DNA of 64,000 nt from Clytia hemisphaerica (lineage: Eukaryota; Cnidaria; Hydrozoa; Leptothecata; Clytiidae): positions 1,114,445 to 1,178,444 of the forward strand of contig CACVBU010000732.1 of the NCBI GenBank assembly GCA_902728285.1, read 5' to 3'. Positions 1 through 11,250 of this stretch are shown here, in pieces; the stretch's first letter is position 1; every line of letters begins with the position of its first letter. A model generated the notes under the pieces. That model made no database searches and was not told where the DNA came from. It worked only from the letters and a program-made list of their open reading frames with translations. A program made the translations under genes and the position numbers.

Positions 1-811
1 AATTTTCTTTCGATATTTAATATTTATTTTGTCATAATTATATTTTATTTCTGATGATGTCAAATAATACTGTATTTCTTTTTTCTTCTAATAATTTTCA
101 AGTAGAAGAAAGAAAATTATTCTAACATACAACTTTCTTTACATCTACTGTAAATCGAATAGTGGTGAAGATTGCATTCGATGCCTGAAAAATGTGGTTT
201 GATTTCATGTAAGGCGAAAATAAAAAGATATAGTGTTTCCGGGATGCGGGTGAAGGAAAAAAGCTCTCGTACCTCTTATGTACAAACAGTATGAAGTAAG
301 CCCTGAATACTAATGTATCAACTACTAACGAACAAAACTTGATTTACAAGCGGAAATATCTAACCAAACGACGTTTGATAGTTTGAACGGTCAACTTGAT
401 TTTCTTTATGATGAACCCATAGTCTGCGGCCGGGTCAGAAAATTTTTTTATTTTCGCCTAAGGTAAGGAATTTTGATTTCGATTGGAATTTTGTCCCATC
501 AAGCCCTATCGAAATGAAATGAAATTAAAATTCATGAAAACTAACTCTCAAAGAGAACATTCCAGACATAATAATGCACAACAAGTTCACCTTCAAACCA
601 TCATTTCATACCTGTGAATGAAAATGTTTTTGTTTTTTCAAATATGTCCTTTTTCTATAACTGCACGAGAAAATCTTTCATCGACCGTAGATGTAGACTA
701 AGGATTCCAAGAGAGTTTAAACTAAAATTTAAAAATATAAAAGTTTATTACTTTGGAATTAGAAAGTAGTACGAAGGCTCTGCAAGCGAATTTATTCTCT
801 TTTTCAAGATT
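1..811. other. Intergenic, no gene recognised
   Basis: AT-rich sequence with short open frames only. No recognisable protein, RNA gene or repeat of note was found. A segment near 755-790 (AGTACGAAGGCTCTGC) is echoed by AGTACGATGGCTCTGA near 1027, so its right part probably belongs to the repeat complex that follows. Confidence 0.5.
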
Positions 812-976
812 GGGCTCTTCCAGAAAAAAATTGTACATGGGGGGTGGAGGATATAACAATTACCCCCGGACAGAGCAAATTTACCCCCCGGACAAGGCAA
901 ATTTTGATGATTTTTTGCTATCCCCTGGACAAAATATCCTCCACCCCCCATGTACAATTTTTTTCTGGAAGAGCCC
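812..976. repeat. Perfect 43-bp inverted repeat (MITE-like)
   Basis: Positions 812-854 are the exact reverse complement of 934-976, 43 of 43 bases, with a 79-bp spacer. The arms begin GGGCTCTTCCAG and contain a G6/C6 run. The spacer holds degenerate direct repeats of a CCCCGGACA-AGCAAATTT unit at about 864, 885 and 922. There is no coding potential. It looks like a small non-autonomous DNA transposon or hairpin element; its transposase family cannot be named. Confidence 0.85.
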
Positions 977-1289
977 ATTTCTCCTTTCCTTTAAATGAAA
1001 AGGAGAGGTATAATTTAAAAAATTGAAGTACGATGGCTCTGAGGGTGAATTTCCTCCCTTTCGTGCATGGTACTTCCGTCTTGTTTTGTCAGCTCAGCTA
1101 GGTGGTAACCACACTGTCCACCATACGTGCACGTTTGAAACTTATTTCGTCAAAGGGCAAAGAGAAAGAATTTCACCTTTTGGTGAAAAGGAGAAAAAAA
1201 TTCAACTTTTGGTGAAAAGGAAAAAAAAATTTTAATTTTTTAATTTTTTAAATTTCACTTCTCGTTTTCATTAAAAGGAAAGGAGAAAT
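977..1289. repeat. Second inverted repeat abutting the first
   Basis: The left arm at 977-1024 (ATTTCTCCTTTCCTTT...) pairs with 1242-1289 read on the other strand, about 48 bp with a few mismatches. It begins at the base after the 43-bp inverted repeat ends. The interior contains GGTGAAAAGG repeated at about 1171 and 1211. It is non-coding and probably another inverted-repeat transposon or half of a compound element. Confidence 0.75.
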
Positions 1290-1619
1290 TTCAGAGCCAT
1301 TGTTGTAAATCTTTTTATCAAGTGACCCACCCTTCCTTAAATACAACTTTTTATCTAAGGATAATAAATTTCTAGCTATCAAACGTTATAAAAAATAATT
1401 TCAAAAATCAAGAAGATTTCTCCAACAAAAGGCTTGACGTTATTGTTGAAACTGTTTTGTCTATACAAGAATGAATACATAGTATTTGACCCATTTTATA
1501 CGTGTTGCAGTTTTCAAATTGTTTTGATTTCTTTGATGAATACCGTTTTTAGATAGTTTTCAGCAAACCAAATTAAAACCTTGTTTTTCATATACTGATG
1601 AACGTATGTCCACATATGT
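1290..1619. other. Intergenic, no gene recognised
   Basis: AT-rich sequence between the repeat complex and the 3' end of the minus-strand TRAF-like gene. Nothing further was recognised. Confidence 0.4.
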
Positions 1620-1625
1620 TTTATT
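1620..1625 (-). promoter_or_regulatory. AATAAA polyadenylation signal abutting the stop codon
   Basis: On the minus strand the TGA stop of the TRAF-like gene (1628-1626) is followed immediately by AATAAA. This implies a very short 3' UTR if the signal is used. Confidence 0.5.
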
Positions 1626-4600
1626 TCAGTACTCAATTTGCAAGAGATACTCTTCATAATTATAAAGCATACCACTCTCTGTATCTAAGCTAAATTCATT
1701 CAGAGATTCTGGTACACCATTTTTTAAGAAGATTGATTTTTCTTCAACAAAAGGGTGAAGAAGCCGTATTGTTTTCGGTGGATTTGCAATAACCTTTACA
1801 ACAAATGGATTTAATTTTAAGGTTGTAACGAACATCGAGTGTCGATACCACGGTTCTTTAAATGGAAAAACTTCATTTGAAACGGTAACTTGTATGTGAT
1901 TTGATAATGCCAAGCAGTAGACTCGGACGAACATAGCTCCTAATCCAGCAAAAAGTTCACCATCTCTCATTATTTTCGTTAATTTGAGCCACCTTTCGGC
2001 ATAGGTATCTGGAAATATTATCGTAGAAAAGTTGTTATATAAATTAGCTAAACAAATCAAGAAATCCGAATCGTTTTTAGATGTGGTACTTTCCGCTTTC
2101 ACCAACGACCAATTTTTGACATCTTCATGTTGATCAAAGTCGTGCTTGAAAAGATGGGTTGTTAAATATGATGGCCGACGATAATGCTGATGAAGATTAC
2201 ACGTGAAATGTTGAAGCCAAACCATTTTGAGAGCGAATGTTTTTAAAATGTCGATATCTTTCGTGTGTTGGAGAATTTCTGTTTTACATGCCTTTTCTTT
2301 CTGTATTGCCTCTGATAGTTGCTTTTCCATGATTTTGACTCTGTCAGTCAATTTACTCTCTTCCAACTTTTTCAACTTTGCATCTATTTTATTTACTTTA
2401 GGCTCAAGAACCTTAACAGCTTTTTCATTAGACTTTTGAAGACTTTTCAGTTGCTGAAGTTGTTCTTTTGTTATTTCATCTGTCTCTGTAGCTGTTTTTT
2501 CATACCTCTCAAAACGGCTGTTTATTCCAATCACGTTTTTGTTCATATTGGAAGTCATTGAGTTTGTTTTGATTAAAGAGTCTTCAATTGATTGATTTTT
2601 ATCGGTAAGTGCTAGAAGATCTTTGGTAATGCTAGCTTTTTGTTGTATTGAGTTGTTTTGAAGCTCTTTGATTTCCTCTTCGTTTTTTGTGACGATATTT
2701 TCCAACTCTTCAATTCTTTGGTCTTGTTGTTGAATCTTTTGATCTCTCTCTTCATTTTCGTGTTTCATTTTGTTAACCATTTGGAAGAGAAGAGTGTCGT
2801 GTGACGATTTTGCTTTTCCATTATGGTCCTCTATGTCACGTCGTTGAATCTGTTCAAATCAAGAAAATATACATTGACTGAATCCAAAAGTATATACCCC
2901 TTTTTCAGTTGCCTGGTGAAACTTTTCCTATGATTGGGATAAAAATTTCTATAGAGACCCAAATTTGGATACTTCAACAATTGAATTTCAAATTTGCATG
3001 AAATTAAAATCACTAATCAAGTGGGAATGAAATTTAAGGGATTTTTCCCACCTGAGACGAAGTTTTGGCCAACTCGCGTAAGTTATGGCATGTCTCAAAA
3101 ACTGAATATTACCATAATTTTTAGATTGCATTAGCCGACAGAAAATTACCAAATAAATGACTGAACACGAAGGGTACTAATTGTTTTTTCGCTTATTTTC
3201 GCAAAAATCCGCAAAAACTGATTTTTTTTCTTCAAATGATTGGCGTAAGTAGGATACACCTTTGGTGAAAGTTTGAAGACAATTGGATAAACAATCCTTG
3301 AGAAATTCAATTTTTAGTTTTTATGACGTCATCGATTATGTCGTCATAATCAGTTATTGCGGTTTTTCGCGAAAACCAGCGAAAAAACAATAAGGTTACA
3401 TATCAGGTTAGAAACTACATCATGGTACCCTTCATGTTCAGTCATTGATTTGTTTGGTCGTTTTCTGTCAGTTAATGCGCTAAAAATTACGCTAGTTTTA
3501 AGACATGCCATAACTTACCCGAGAAGTTTTCCAGCGGAGTCTACACTCACCGGGTGGTCTGTGACACGTGGATGTCGTATGGTGAGAGATCAAAGCAAAA
3601 TTTAAAGCAAAAATCATAACAAATGAATAAAAATGCCTACCTTTTCTGTGCAACCAAATGCAAGAAAGGGACAAGAAACAATCGCGAACTCACAATTCTC
3701 TAAATGATCTTCCATCTAGTGAAATAAATATATTCATTAGACTGACTGGAGATGCAAAAATATTAAAATGAACATTAAAAAGTTTTAGATAAAATAAAAA
3801 AAAACTATTTTGATCAAACTGAATCGGTTACGGTTCACTGATATAATTAAAAGGCATACCAAAGATCTCTGAATATTATCAGGACATCCTAAATTGTTGC
3901 AAGGTACCGGATATCCTTCGCAGTTATTGTAATGCGCCTAAAACGAAAAGGGTGGTTATCTTAATCCTCCTAAATGGAAATATCCTGTGAAATAAAGTGG
4001 GAAGCCGAACTCGCCCACTCCTTTTGAGCGTTGCCTTTGCGTGGCCGATCCGCTATTCGAATATCAGATAAGCTCTTTATTTGATAGATTCTGATAGAGG
4101 ACGAAATCTAACCCAGAAATCCAAATATATTTTAATTCACCAGGATTACAGGTTTGTGCATTATTCTCTGGCGTCCATCAGAAGCGTAAATAAAGCCTGG
4201 GATACAAAGGGACAAGGTTAAGGTTTGTGCTTAACAGCGTTATTCCAAAGCATCATATACTAATAGTTGTTTTGGTTAACGCGACGGTCTTTTGAATAAC
4301 TCATTACTCCACAACAGTTACCTAGAGACAAGATAATTTATCATGTTTTTATTGGTTAAGAGAAAGTAATGTATGTGGAGTAATTAGTTATTCAAAAGAC
4401 TATCGCGTTCGCCAAAACATCTATATCCTTACCTTCAACTGGGTGAAAGAGCATTCTTTGTTACAGTATTCACATTCTACTTGACGGTAAAAACAAACTC
4501 TGAGATGTTCTTCCATTTCTTTGGCGTTAACTTGGTATATGCAACCTTTGTTTGGACATTCTACTTCTAAAAATTCACACTTCTTGCTATGGTTCTACAA

Positions 4601-7321
4601 AAAGGAAAACCAAGATTTGGCACTATAATCCGAAAGCTTATTTTCATATAGTATACTTGAATACTATCAATAATATCCATTCATAAATTTATCAAATGAC
4701 TCTTGATATTCATTTTGCCCCCGAACTATATCATTGATTTGTTTAGTAAGCACACAGTTTTGCCCATTGAGCCTTAGAATACCATATTAATAGAGATACT
4801 TCCTCTCGGCAAGTTTGCAATACATACTGGAAATGACGGACTTTTCTAAGTATTTGACCCGACGGATATACAGATGACCAAAAGGTGTCCCGAGGGAGTG
4901 GAAGTGCCAAAATGAGACCACCATAAAGAGACTATGAAAGAACGAAGAAAAAACGAGAAACGAATAAAAACGACAAAAAACGAAAAAATGACAATAAAGA
5001 ACGACATATTTTGCCATTCACAACCCTACCCCTACGTATTCATTCCCCTTAGTTCTTTCCGCTATTTAACCACTAACGATTTAAAAGAACGCATGCGTTG
5101 TTTGCTCCAATTGGCTCATCCACTGTGTGCCCCCTCTCAACCAGAAGATCATCGTATTTCGTTACCTTGTAGTCTTTGATACAGCCTGTCCATTCGCATT
5201 CCTTTTGTAAACATTTCACTCTCAATGAAGTTTGTATGACCTTATCGGTTGATCGAACGTTGAATTTCTAAAGTAAAAACGTAAAAGTATAACTTGCTAA
5301 CACCAGCTAAATTAACCCATCAAAAGCCACTGACATCGTATGATGAGATCGTACAATTCTTTGGTCATGTACCGGTAGGTTTGAAACTAGAAGAGTCGCG
5401 ACTCATGCCGGTCTAATTTTTTAACACCGCCCGGATTGAAATAAAACTTATTCTAATTCTTAAAAAATAATTATTAGTATAATTGTGTGTGCACAATTTA
5501 GATACTGTGGGTGTCATAGCGTATGAATATAACACTGTGACGACAAATCTCGATTTCATTCAGCGAGAACAAAAAGTAACCGTTGTAATCATCCAGGATC
5601 TTTGATGAAAGCCGTACCAATCAAATAACGAGTTAGAAACGTAGAAAAGATTCAATGAAATAGTGTAATCTCAGAATACAACATGCATATTTGTATATCA
5701 CTTCAGAGAAATTGAAACTTATTTATAGATTGAGAAAAAATATAACAATAGCGTTCAGTTTGAGGTCGTTGTTGTTATTTTCTGCCCGTGCAGTTTGATT
5801 ATTAGCCCGAGAGTGTCATTTGGGCCCGACGCGAAGCGGGGGGCGCAAATGGCACTAGAGGGCTAATAATCAAACTGCAAGGGCAGAATTAATGACAACA
5901 ACGAACGAAAGCTTAACGCTATTACTGTTACTATCCATATCGGAAATTCAAACAACGTTTTTTTCTAGCGTCAGCCAAGTCTTTTCGCTTCAATGCAATG
6001 ACTTCAACAAGTTTTGAGTACCCTTGCGAGCGGGCCGCAAATGACCAAAAAGTTTTTTTTTTCTGACGTCGGTTTAGTGACCGCTTAATGACCGCTATAT
6101 GGATAATAATACGCGATAAAATTCTTACAGTCCGTCTCCGCTTTTATGCTCACGGTATTATTACAAGCAGTAATAAGCCATGAGCCATGTTGGAGAATTC
6201 TAGGGCTTGGTATATCCGGAGCACTTAGAAGTCTTAAGTCTTTTAAAATACAATCACATATATACACAATTCCAATAGATACATAACACAGAGTCCTACC
6301 TCTCTCGATTTGTATTCAGCTTGGCAAACTGGACAAAAGAATTTTGCATCCCTAAAACAAATCAATAACAATAATAAGTGCAAGATTAGATAGAAATATT
6401 TGTGATATTATTAAATAGTGAGGGCTATCTGGCCAGGTGATAAGGTTTAAAGATGGCGAATAAAAATATCTCAACCTCCTCAATCCTGTGACCCAGAGAG
6501 AAGTATTAACTCGCATTGTAAAGCTTTCGAAATCGATGAAATTTTCATAGAACTAGGTACTCATCCAACTGGAAATGGTCCTGAAATTCACCCCAAATGA
6601 AAGTAACAAAAATAAACTACGCGAATCCCACTCGCACTTTTTGTTTTCTATCACTAAGTAAGGGCTAGATAAATTTTGTTCGCATAGTTCAGGATAAACT
6701 CCTTGTGGAGGTTTTCTTGCATTGTTAAGTTTAAACATAACTTAATGGAAGCAAACATTCAATTTTCTTTTTTCGCCTCTAGAATTCGAACGTTTACTCT
6801 TATAACCCGCTCCCAAGCCCATGACCATTCCCTAACTCAACCTAAACCCAGCCCTACTAATTGCCTCTGGTCCTGACACTATTTCCACTTTTCGTATCAA
6901 AAAGCACATGCTAAAGACGTCAACAAAATCACGCATTTGGGTATGGGGTCTCCCCTAAACCTAGCGCAAAACATAAAAAACTTCTGTAGATTTACCCGTC
7001 TTTGGTCAACTGGTCCTTTTCATAATAAGTTAAGCAATCTTCACAGAAAAGATGTTCACATTTCAATTCCGTAGCGTTTCGAATCAATAATGAACAGATT
7101 GGACATTCAAATTCGTTGATTTCTTCACCAGCTAATACAAATGGGAAACCAGAAGGAACAGCTTTGATTTTGTCCAAACAGATTTGACATTTTCCACTTA
7201 GTTGCTTGTGGACATCTTCCTTGATTCGATTCAAGCAAATTGAGCATTTATTTCCATCCTGATTTTGTGAGCTTGTTGATTTTTGGAAATCATCATTGGT
7301 GCATTTGCTGTTTGAAGCCAT
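1626..7321 (-). CDS. TRAF-like RING / TRAF-type zinc-finger / coiled-coil protein, six exons
   Basis: Probable E3 ubiquitin ligase or signalling adaptor of the TRAF type. Exons in coding order are 7321-6996, 6351-6300, 5267-5166, 4594-4433, 3937-3860, 3715-3641 and 2849-1626; the last holds the stop. All junctions are GT-AG and keep frame, giving 672 aa. The ATG at 7321 starts MASNSKC. A C3HC4 RING uses C73, C76, C88, H90, C93 and C96, then C115 and C118, which lie across the first splice. TRAF-type zinc-finger repeats follow at about 127-270, with C-E-W-T-G and C-P-N-K-G-C motifs and H-x3-C spacings. Coiled coil covers about 285-480. The last ~190 residues lack the MATH/TRAF-C blocks I would expect, so the family label rests on the N-terminal half. 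Two extra Cys-x2-Cys-Leu motifs precede the RING. It has no evident operon-like partner; the introns carry repeats. Confidence 0.85.
3058..3535. repeat. Inverted-repeat element in the last intron of the TRAF-like gene
   Basis: The arm beginning around 3058 (GTAAGTTATGGCATGTCT at about 3077) recurs inverted around 3500-3535 (AGACATGCCATAACTTAC). Further matched blocks include TGACTGAACACGAAGGGTAC / GTACCCTTCATGTTCAGTCA and the GTTTTTTCGC blocks nearer the centre. Arms are roughly 150-180 bp and imperfect. It is non-coding and MITE-like. Confidence 0.75.
4269..4418. repeat. 150-bp MITE in a TRAF-like gene intron
   Basis: Left arm 4269-4313 and right arm 4374-4418 are inverted copies of 45 bp with only a few mismatches. 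Outer ends are GTTTTGG / CCAAAAC, and each arm contains TCTTTTGAATAACT or a near copy. It lies 14 bp beyond the splice donor of the exon ending at 4433. Confidence 0.85.
5742..5930. repeat. Foldback MITE in a TRAF-like gene intron
   Basis: Left arm ATAGCGTT...GTTGTTGTTATT...GCAGTTTGATTATTAGCCC pairs with the inverted right arm GGGCTAATAATCAAACTGC...GACAACAACGA...AACGCTAT. The loop is GC-rich (GGGCCCGACGCGAAGCGGGGG). The whole unit of about 190 bp is non-coding and could form a long hairpin. Confidence 0.8.
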
Positions 7322-8120
7322 CCTCCTAATATCAATACGTAGAATGTAGAAGTATGTACACAAATAAATGGAGTCATGGATGGAACAGTATAAACATCAG
7401 CTATCAGATAAGCATAATGTAACCTGATAACAGATGACCATATTTTTTTCGCGATTTTTTTAAGCGTACGGTAAACCTCTAAAGGGGCTTGGAAGTTAAC
7501 CATCTAAGACAAATAGTAAATTCAATAACAAGAATGTTGTTTTGCGCCATTATGTTAAGAAAGGGCTATAAATTTTTGAAAAATAGGCCTTTCACATTAT
7601 GTAGCTAAAATCGAATCACAAATCAAGAACTAATTACTAAACAAAAACTTTAAATTAAAAAATCATAGATATCTTTGCTACCGCCGGGCCAGCATACAAA
7701 ATCGAAATCGCATATCCGTCAAATCGTTTGCTTTCATCCATCCCTTTAGAGCCTCAGAAAACAATCGCGATCTGATATCAGGTTAACATATTGTAACTAA
7801 GGATCTAAAATGTATACATGATATACCTTAGGAATTTAACTTATATTTATTGTGATGTATCTTTCCACTGCTTTTCCTTCTCTTGAAGCATGCATCAACA
7901 CAAACAACCACACACACACACACACATACATAAACTGCTCGTCAATTTTTTATCGTCAGTTTTGTTCACAAAAGGCAATGACACAAACAAATACCTGTCT
8001 CAAATTCTCTTTTCTAAAACCGAAATATTTGTTGTTGTTATTGTTCATAAGAATATCAGAAACCAATTTTAGAAATTTAAATAACCAAAACCTCATATCC
8101 CAGCAGCTCCTCGTATTGAA
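7322..8120. other. Upstream region of the TRAF-like gene, with (CA)n microsatellite
   Basis: This should contain the TRAF-like promoter, but no core element was recognised. A (CA)9 microsatellite lies at 7909-7926. Short open frames around 7852-8124 overlap the simple repeat and have no recognisable product. Confidence 0.5.
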
Positions 8121-9759
8121 TTAAGGTGGCCATCCACTGGAAATTGAAAAATCGACCTTTTAACTTTAAATGTTGATTACTCAATGACTATAAATGATAT
8201 GGGCTTGAAACTTCCAGGTATTATTATTTATGACCTAAAGTTAATATTAAAAAAAAAAAATTAAAAAAAAAATTGGAAGACGGGGGTTTGGTACGACTTT
8301 TCAGAAAAATCAAAATAATCTTGTGTCAACGTTTTAGAGAGAACTACAAATACTTGATTAATGATTTTTGGTATGTTGAGGCACTTTGGGACAAAGAATG
8401 GAATGAGCGAAATTTTTTTTTGAAAAATCCAAAATCCGGGGGTAAAAGCCAAAAAAACAGTTTTTTCAAAATATGAGATCTGAAATTAGTTAAATCTGAA
8501 AAATCCTTCGCTCATTCCACAGCTCTCATAGATGTGGAAATACCCTGAAAAAATCAGACCAATCGGACAACTACATCCTGAGATTTTTCCGCCACAGTAA
8601 TTGCGAACCCTCAGATTTGCGTTTTGAGAAATCGTGCTTTTAAAACATAAATTGCGGTTAAATGAACAGATTATAGTTTTCAATAGGGATTTTTTTATGA
8701 TTTGAGCCTATAAGGGAGTTTTCTACATTATTTCAAAGGAAATAAGGATTAAAACTATTTACAGTGAAAATTTTGGCCAATTTGAGTGACATTTTGATCA
8801 TTTCCAGAAAACCGCAAAACTTTGAAAAAAGACCGCAAAACTCATTTTCACCACGAAAACCACCCCGAAATGTAAATAACAATGCCCACATTCATTGTAA
8901 GACTATTTTGGACTATTCCTATCAGCAGGGAATCAATTAAGTTAAAATATTCATTCAAAAAGCTCTGGAACTGAAGACTCATTATCGTGTTACAGGGCAC
9001 TTTCACTTTCACTTTCATGCCATCGCTGAAAACACATGAAACCGCCACATTCTAATCCCACACATTTGAAAAAGTAATTTGAAGATGATTGTGTTGTTTT
9101 TTAAGAGATTCCTGGCAAAAAAATAGCACCCAAAAAAGAATAACCAAGCAAACAAAAGTTCTACATACCTTTGGCGCACTATACACAAACAACCGACCGT
9201 GCTCTTAATCAAAAGAAATCACAAGTTACATCATGATTAAATATTCCTTAGAGCTTTACAAACCTCCTTGTATAATAAGAGAACCATAAAACATCATTTA
9301 CAGCAACAAATGTGGATGAAACACTCAGCAAAAGTCAGTAAGCTTCATCCTCCAAAAAAACCATCTTTCTGTCTTTAAAATTCACCTCAAAATTCGAGGG
9401 CGGTCATTGTTTACAACATTTTAAAACTGAATATGGGTACACCAAGCGACTTCAAACCTTCTAGAAATGTTTCTAGCGATTTGAAGACGACCCGTAAAGA
9501 TTTTCAAGCCGTTCGAGCTGCTAGAGAAGGTAGAATTGCTGTTTTACTAACGGGCGGGAAACAGGGCGTCTGTGGGCGAAGCATTAAAAGCTTAAAGGTA
9601 GGTGTTTTAAAACCTAAAATTTTCTGCTTATTCTTTACTTTTATGAATTGAAATTTTCAGAGGTTATTCCAGAGAAGTTATACTTGACTTTAAGCCAAAA
9701 AAATAAAAAACCACCAAAAAAGTATCACTATTTTCAAACTCAGTGGATGGCCACCTTAA
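8121..9759. mobile_element. 1.64-kb TTAA-bounded DNA transposon, non-autonomous
   Basis: TTAAGGTGGCCATCCACTG at 8121-8139 is exactly inverted at 9741-9759. If the TTAA at each end is the target duplication, the inverted repeat is 15 bp, GGTGGCCATCCACTG. TTAA targets are typical of piggyBac-type elements, but no transposase is visible, so the superfamily is inferred from the TTAA alone. The interior contains one small spliceable open frame (plus strand, 9433) and a minus-strand frame near 9048-8848 that reads as a possible host-derived exon. Confidence 0.75.
9433..9687 (+). CDS. Putative two-exon 63-aa peptide inside the TTAA element
   Basis: Not recognised. Exon 1 is 9433-9597 (ATG start, 55 codons), ends AAG|GTAGGT and is phase 0. 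A short exon at 9661-9687 after TTTTCAG would add eight residues and a TGA. AATAAA follows near 9703. The peptide is basic (rich in Arg and Lys) and begins MGTPSDFKPSRN, with TGGKQGVCGRS in the middle. It lies wholly between the transposon's inverted ends, so it is either an element-encoded peptide or a captured host first exon with cryptic splicing. It could also be chance. Confidence 0.3.
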
Positions 9760-11250
9760 CCATATAAAAAAACAAATTTATTTAAAAGTAATATTTCTAT
9801 GAAAGAAGAGTGCAATGCCGCACACGTCATGATAAAGTTATCAAAAAAAGTTGTTAAGGTAACCTAATGAGAATTTATATAATGGCTAAAATTTTTCAAT
9901 ACACGCTTTTCTATAAGAATGTATTTCTATTTAATCATGATCATTCTTAACATTTTGATAAAAATCATCCTAAAATATTCTTAACAGTTAGTTAGCCCTT
10001 ATGTTATGCCTTATACTTGGCATGGTGATATTCTTAGTTGGTTGGACAATTTCATCATGAATATAATATCACTAGGCTTCCTACAATGGCCTAGGATTAT
10101 CGCCTCTCGAAGCCATATTATGCCGACGTTTTTTGGTCCTACAGACAATACAGATTCTAAGCCCTCTAAATCTCGTTTCATGCATGAACAATAAAGATAA
10201 AGGAATTGGTAAATTTTGACGGATTAACTCAGTAAATTCTCAAGTTTGGGTATTTCTGTAGTAATCTAAAGCGTTTTAGAACAAGACAAGCTCCTAGAAG
10301 GACTTAAATCCTGTCTGTAAAATACACACTGTAACGATTTACATTATTCATAATTCTTTGCATTAGTCAATCTAAAGAACAGAAGGTTCGCGTAAAATGT
10401 TGAGATGCAATGAGAGAATTTTTCATTAATTATTTGGAAATTTCAGCGTTTTCGGGATCATGTCTTAACGTAAATCATACTTATAAAGTGCTGACCAGAC
10501 ACACTTAGCCCTTATATATTCCCCAGGTACCTCTCTGAGTATAATATGAAGAATCGAGTGGCTCTAAACCTTATTAAGCATCATTTCACTAATTCATTTC
10601 AGACAAAAAGACCAATTTTGAGAGAAAAAGATCTTTTTTCGACGGTAAAAAAATTGTACTCTGGTCTGTAAAATACACATTTTTACTGCAAAATTTTTGA
10701 AAATTTGCACAAACAATTTTTAATGCCTTTTCTAGGAGCACATAAAGTTTTGATATGTTTAAAAGCATATTTCTTGAGATATGACTAAAAGAATTGCCTC
10801 ACTCCATGAATGCCCGCCTACAACTGCAGCCAAACCTGAGAAAACGAAAGTGATTTATATCTCGAGATAGGAAAGTTTTCAGACCCAACTTTGTATCTCA
10901 AAATTAATCAGTATCAAATTTCCGATCGATTGATATATGATATGCCTATATTTGGGTTGGAAGAATTTTCAGTTTTGCCTACGGGGGTCACATGACCAAA
11001 AATCCGCCATTATGGATACCCAGGTGAGAAATCCAGGTGGCCCAGAAGCTTAAAATATTCTTATTACCATAAGGAACAAGAAAAACCCCAAGAAAGTTAG
11101 TCCACCAAATGGATAAGATACTTCCCGGCTCGTACCTGTATATTATTAGGACCCCCCGTTTATTAATTTTTGAACAAAATTCCCAGCTACCAAAAGGAAA
11201 GTTCCTTGTTTTACTCTAAAAAGCCTAAATTTAGTCTATTTTGACCCTTC
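9760..11250. other. Intergenic, no gene recognised
   Basis: No convincing coding exon was seen on either strand. A CTGTAAAATACACA segment occurs at about 10314 and again at about 10664. CCCCCCGTTTATT at about 11153 resembles motifs at 11950-12030 and the GAATAAACGCCCC repeat family described elsewhere in this window. Confidence 0.45.

Noticed and set aside
1626..2300. MATH/TRAF-C domain at the end of the TRAF-like protein
   Set aside because: Expected MATH motifs could not be seen, so the domain was not claimed.
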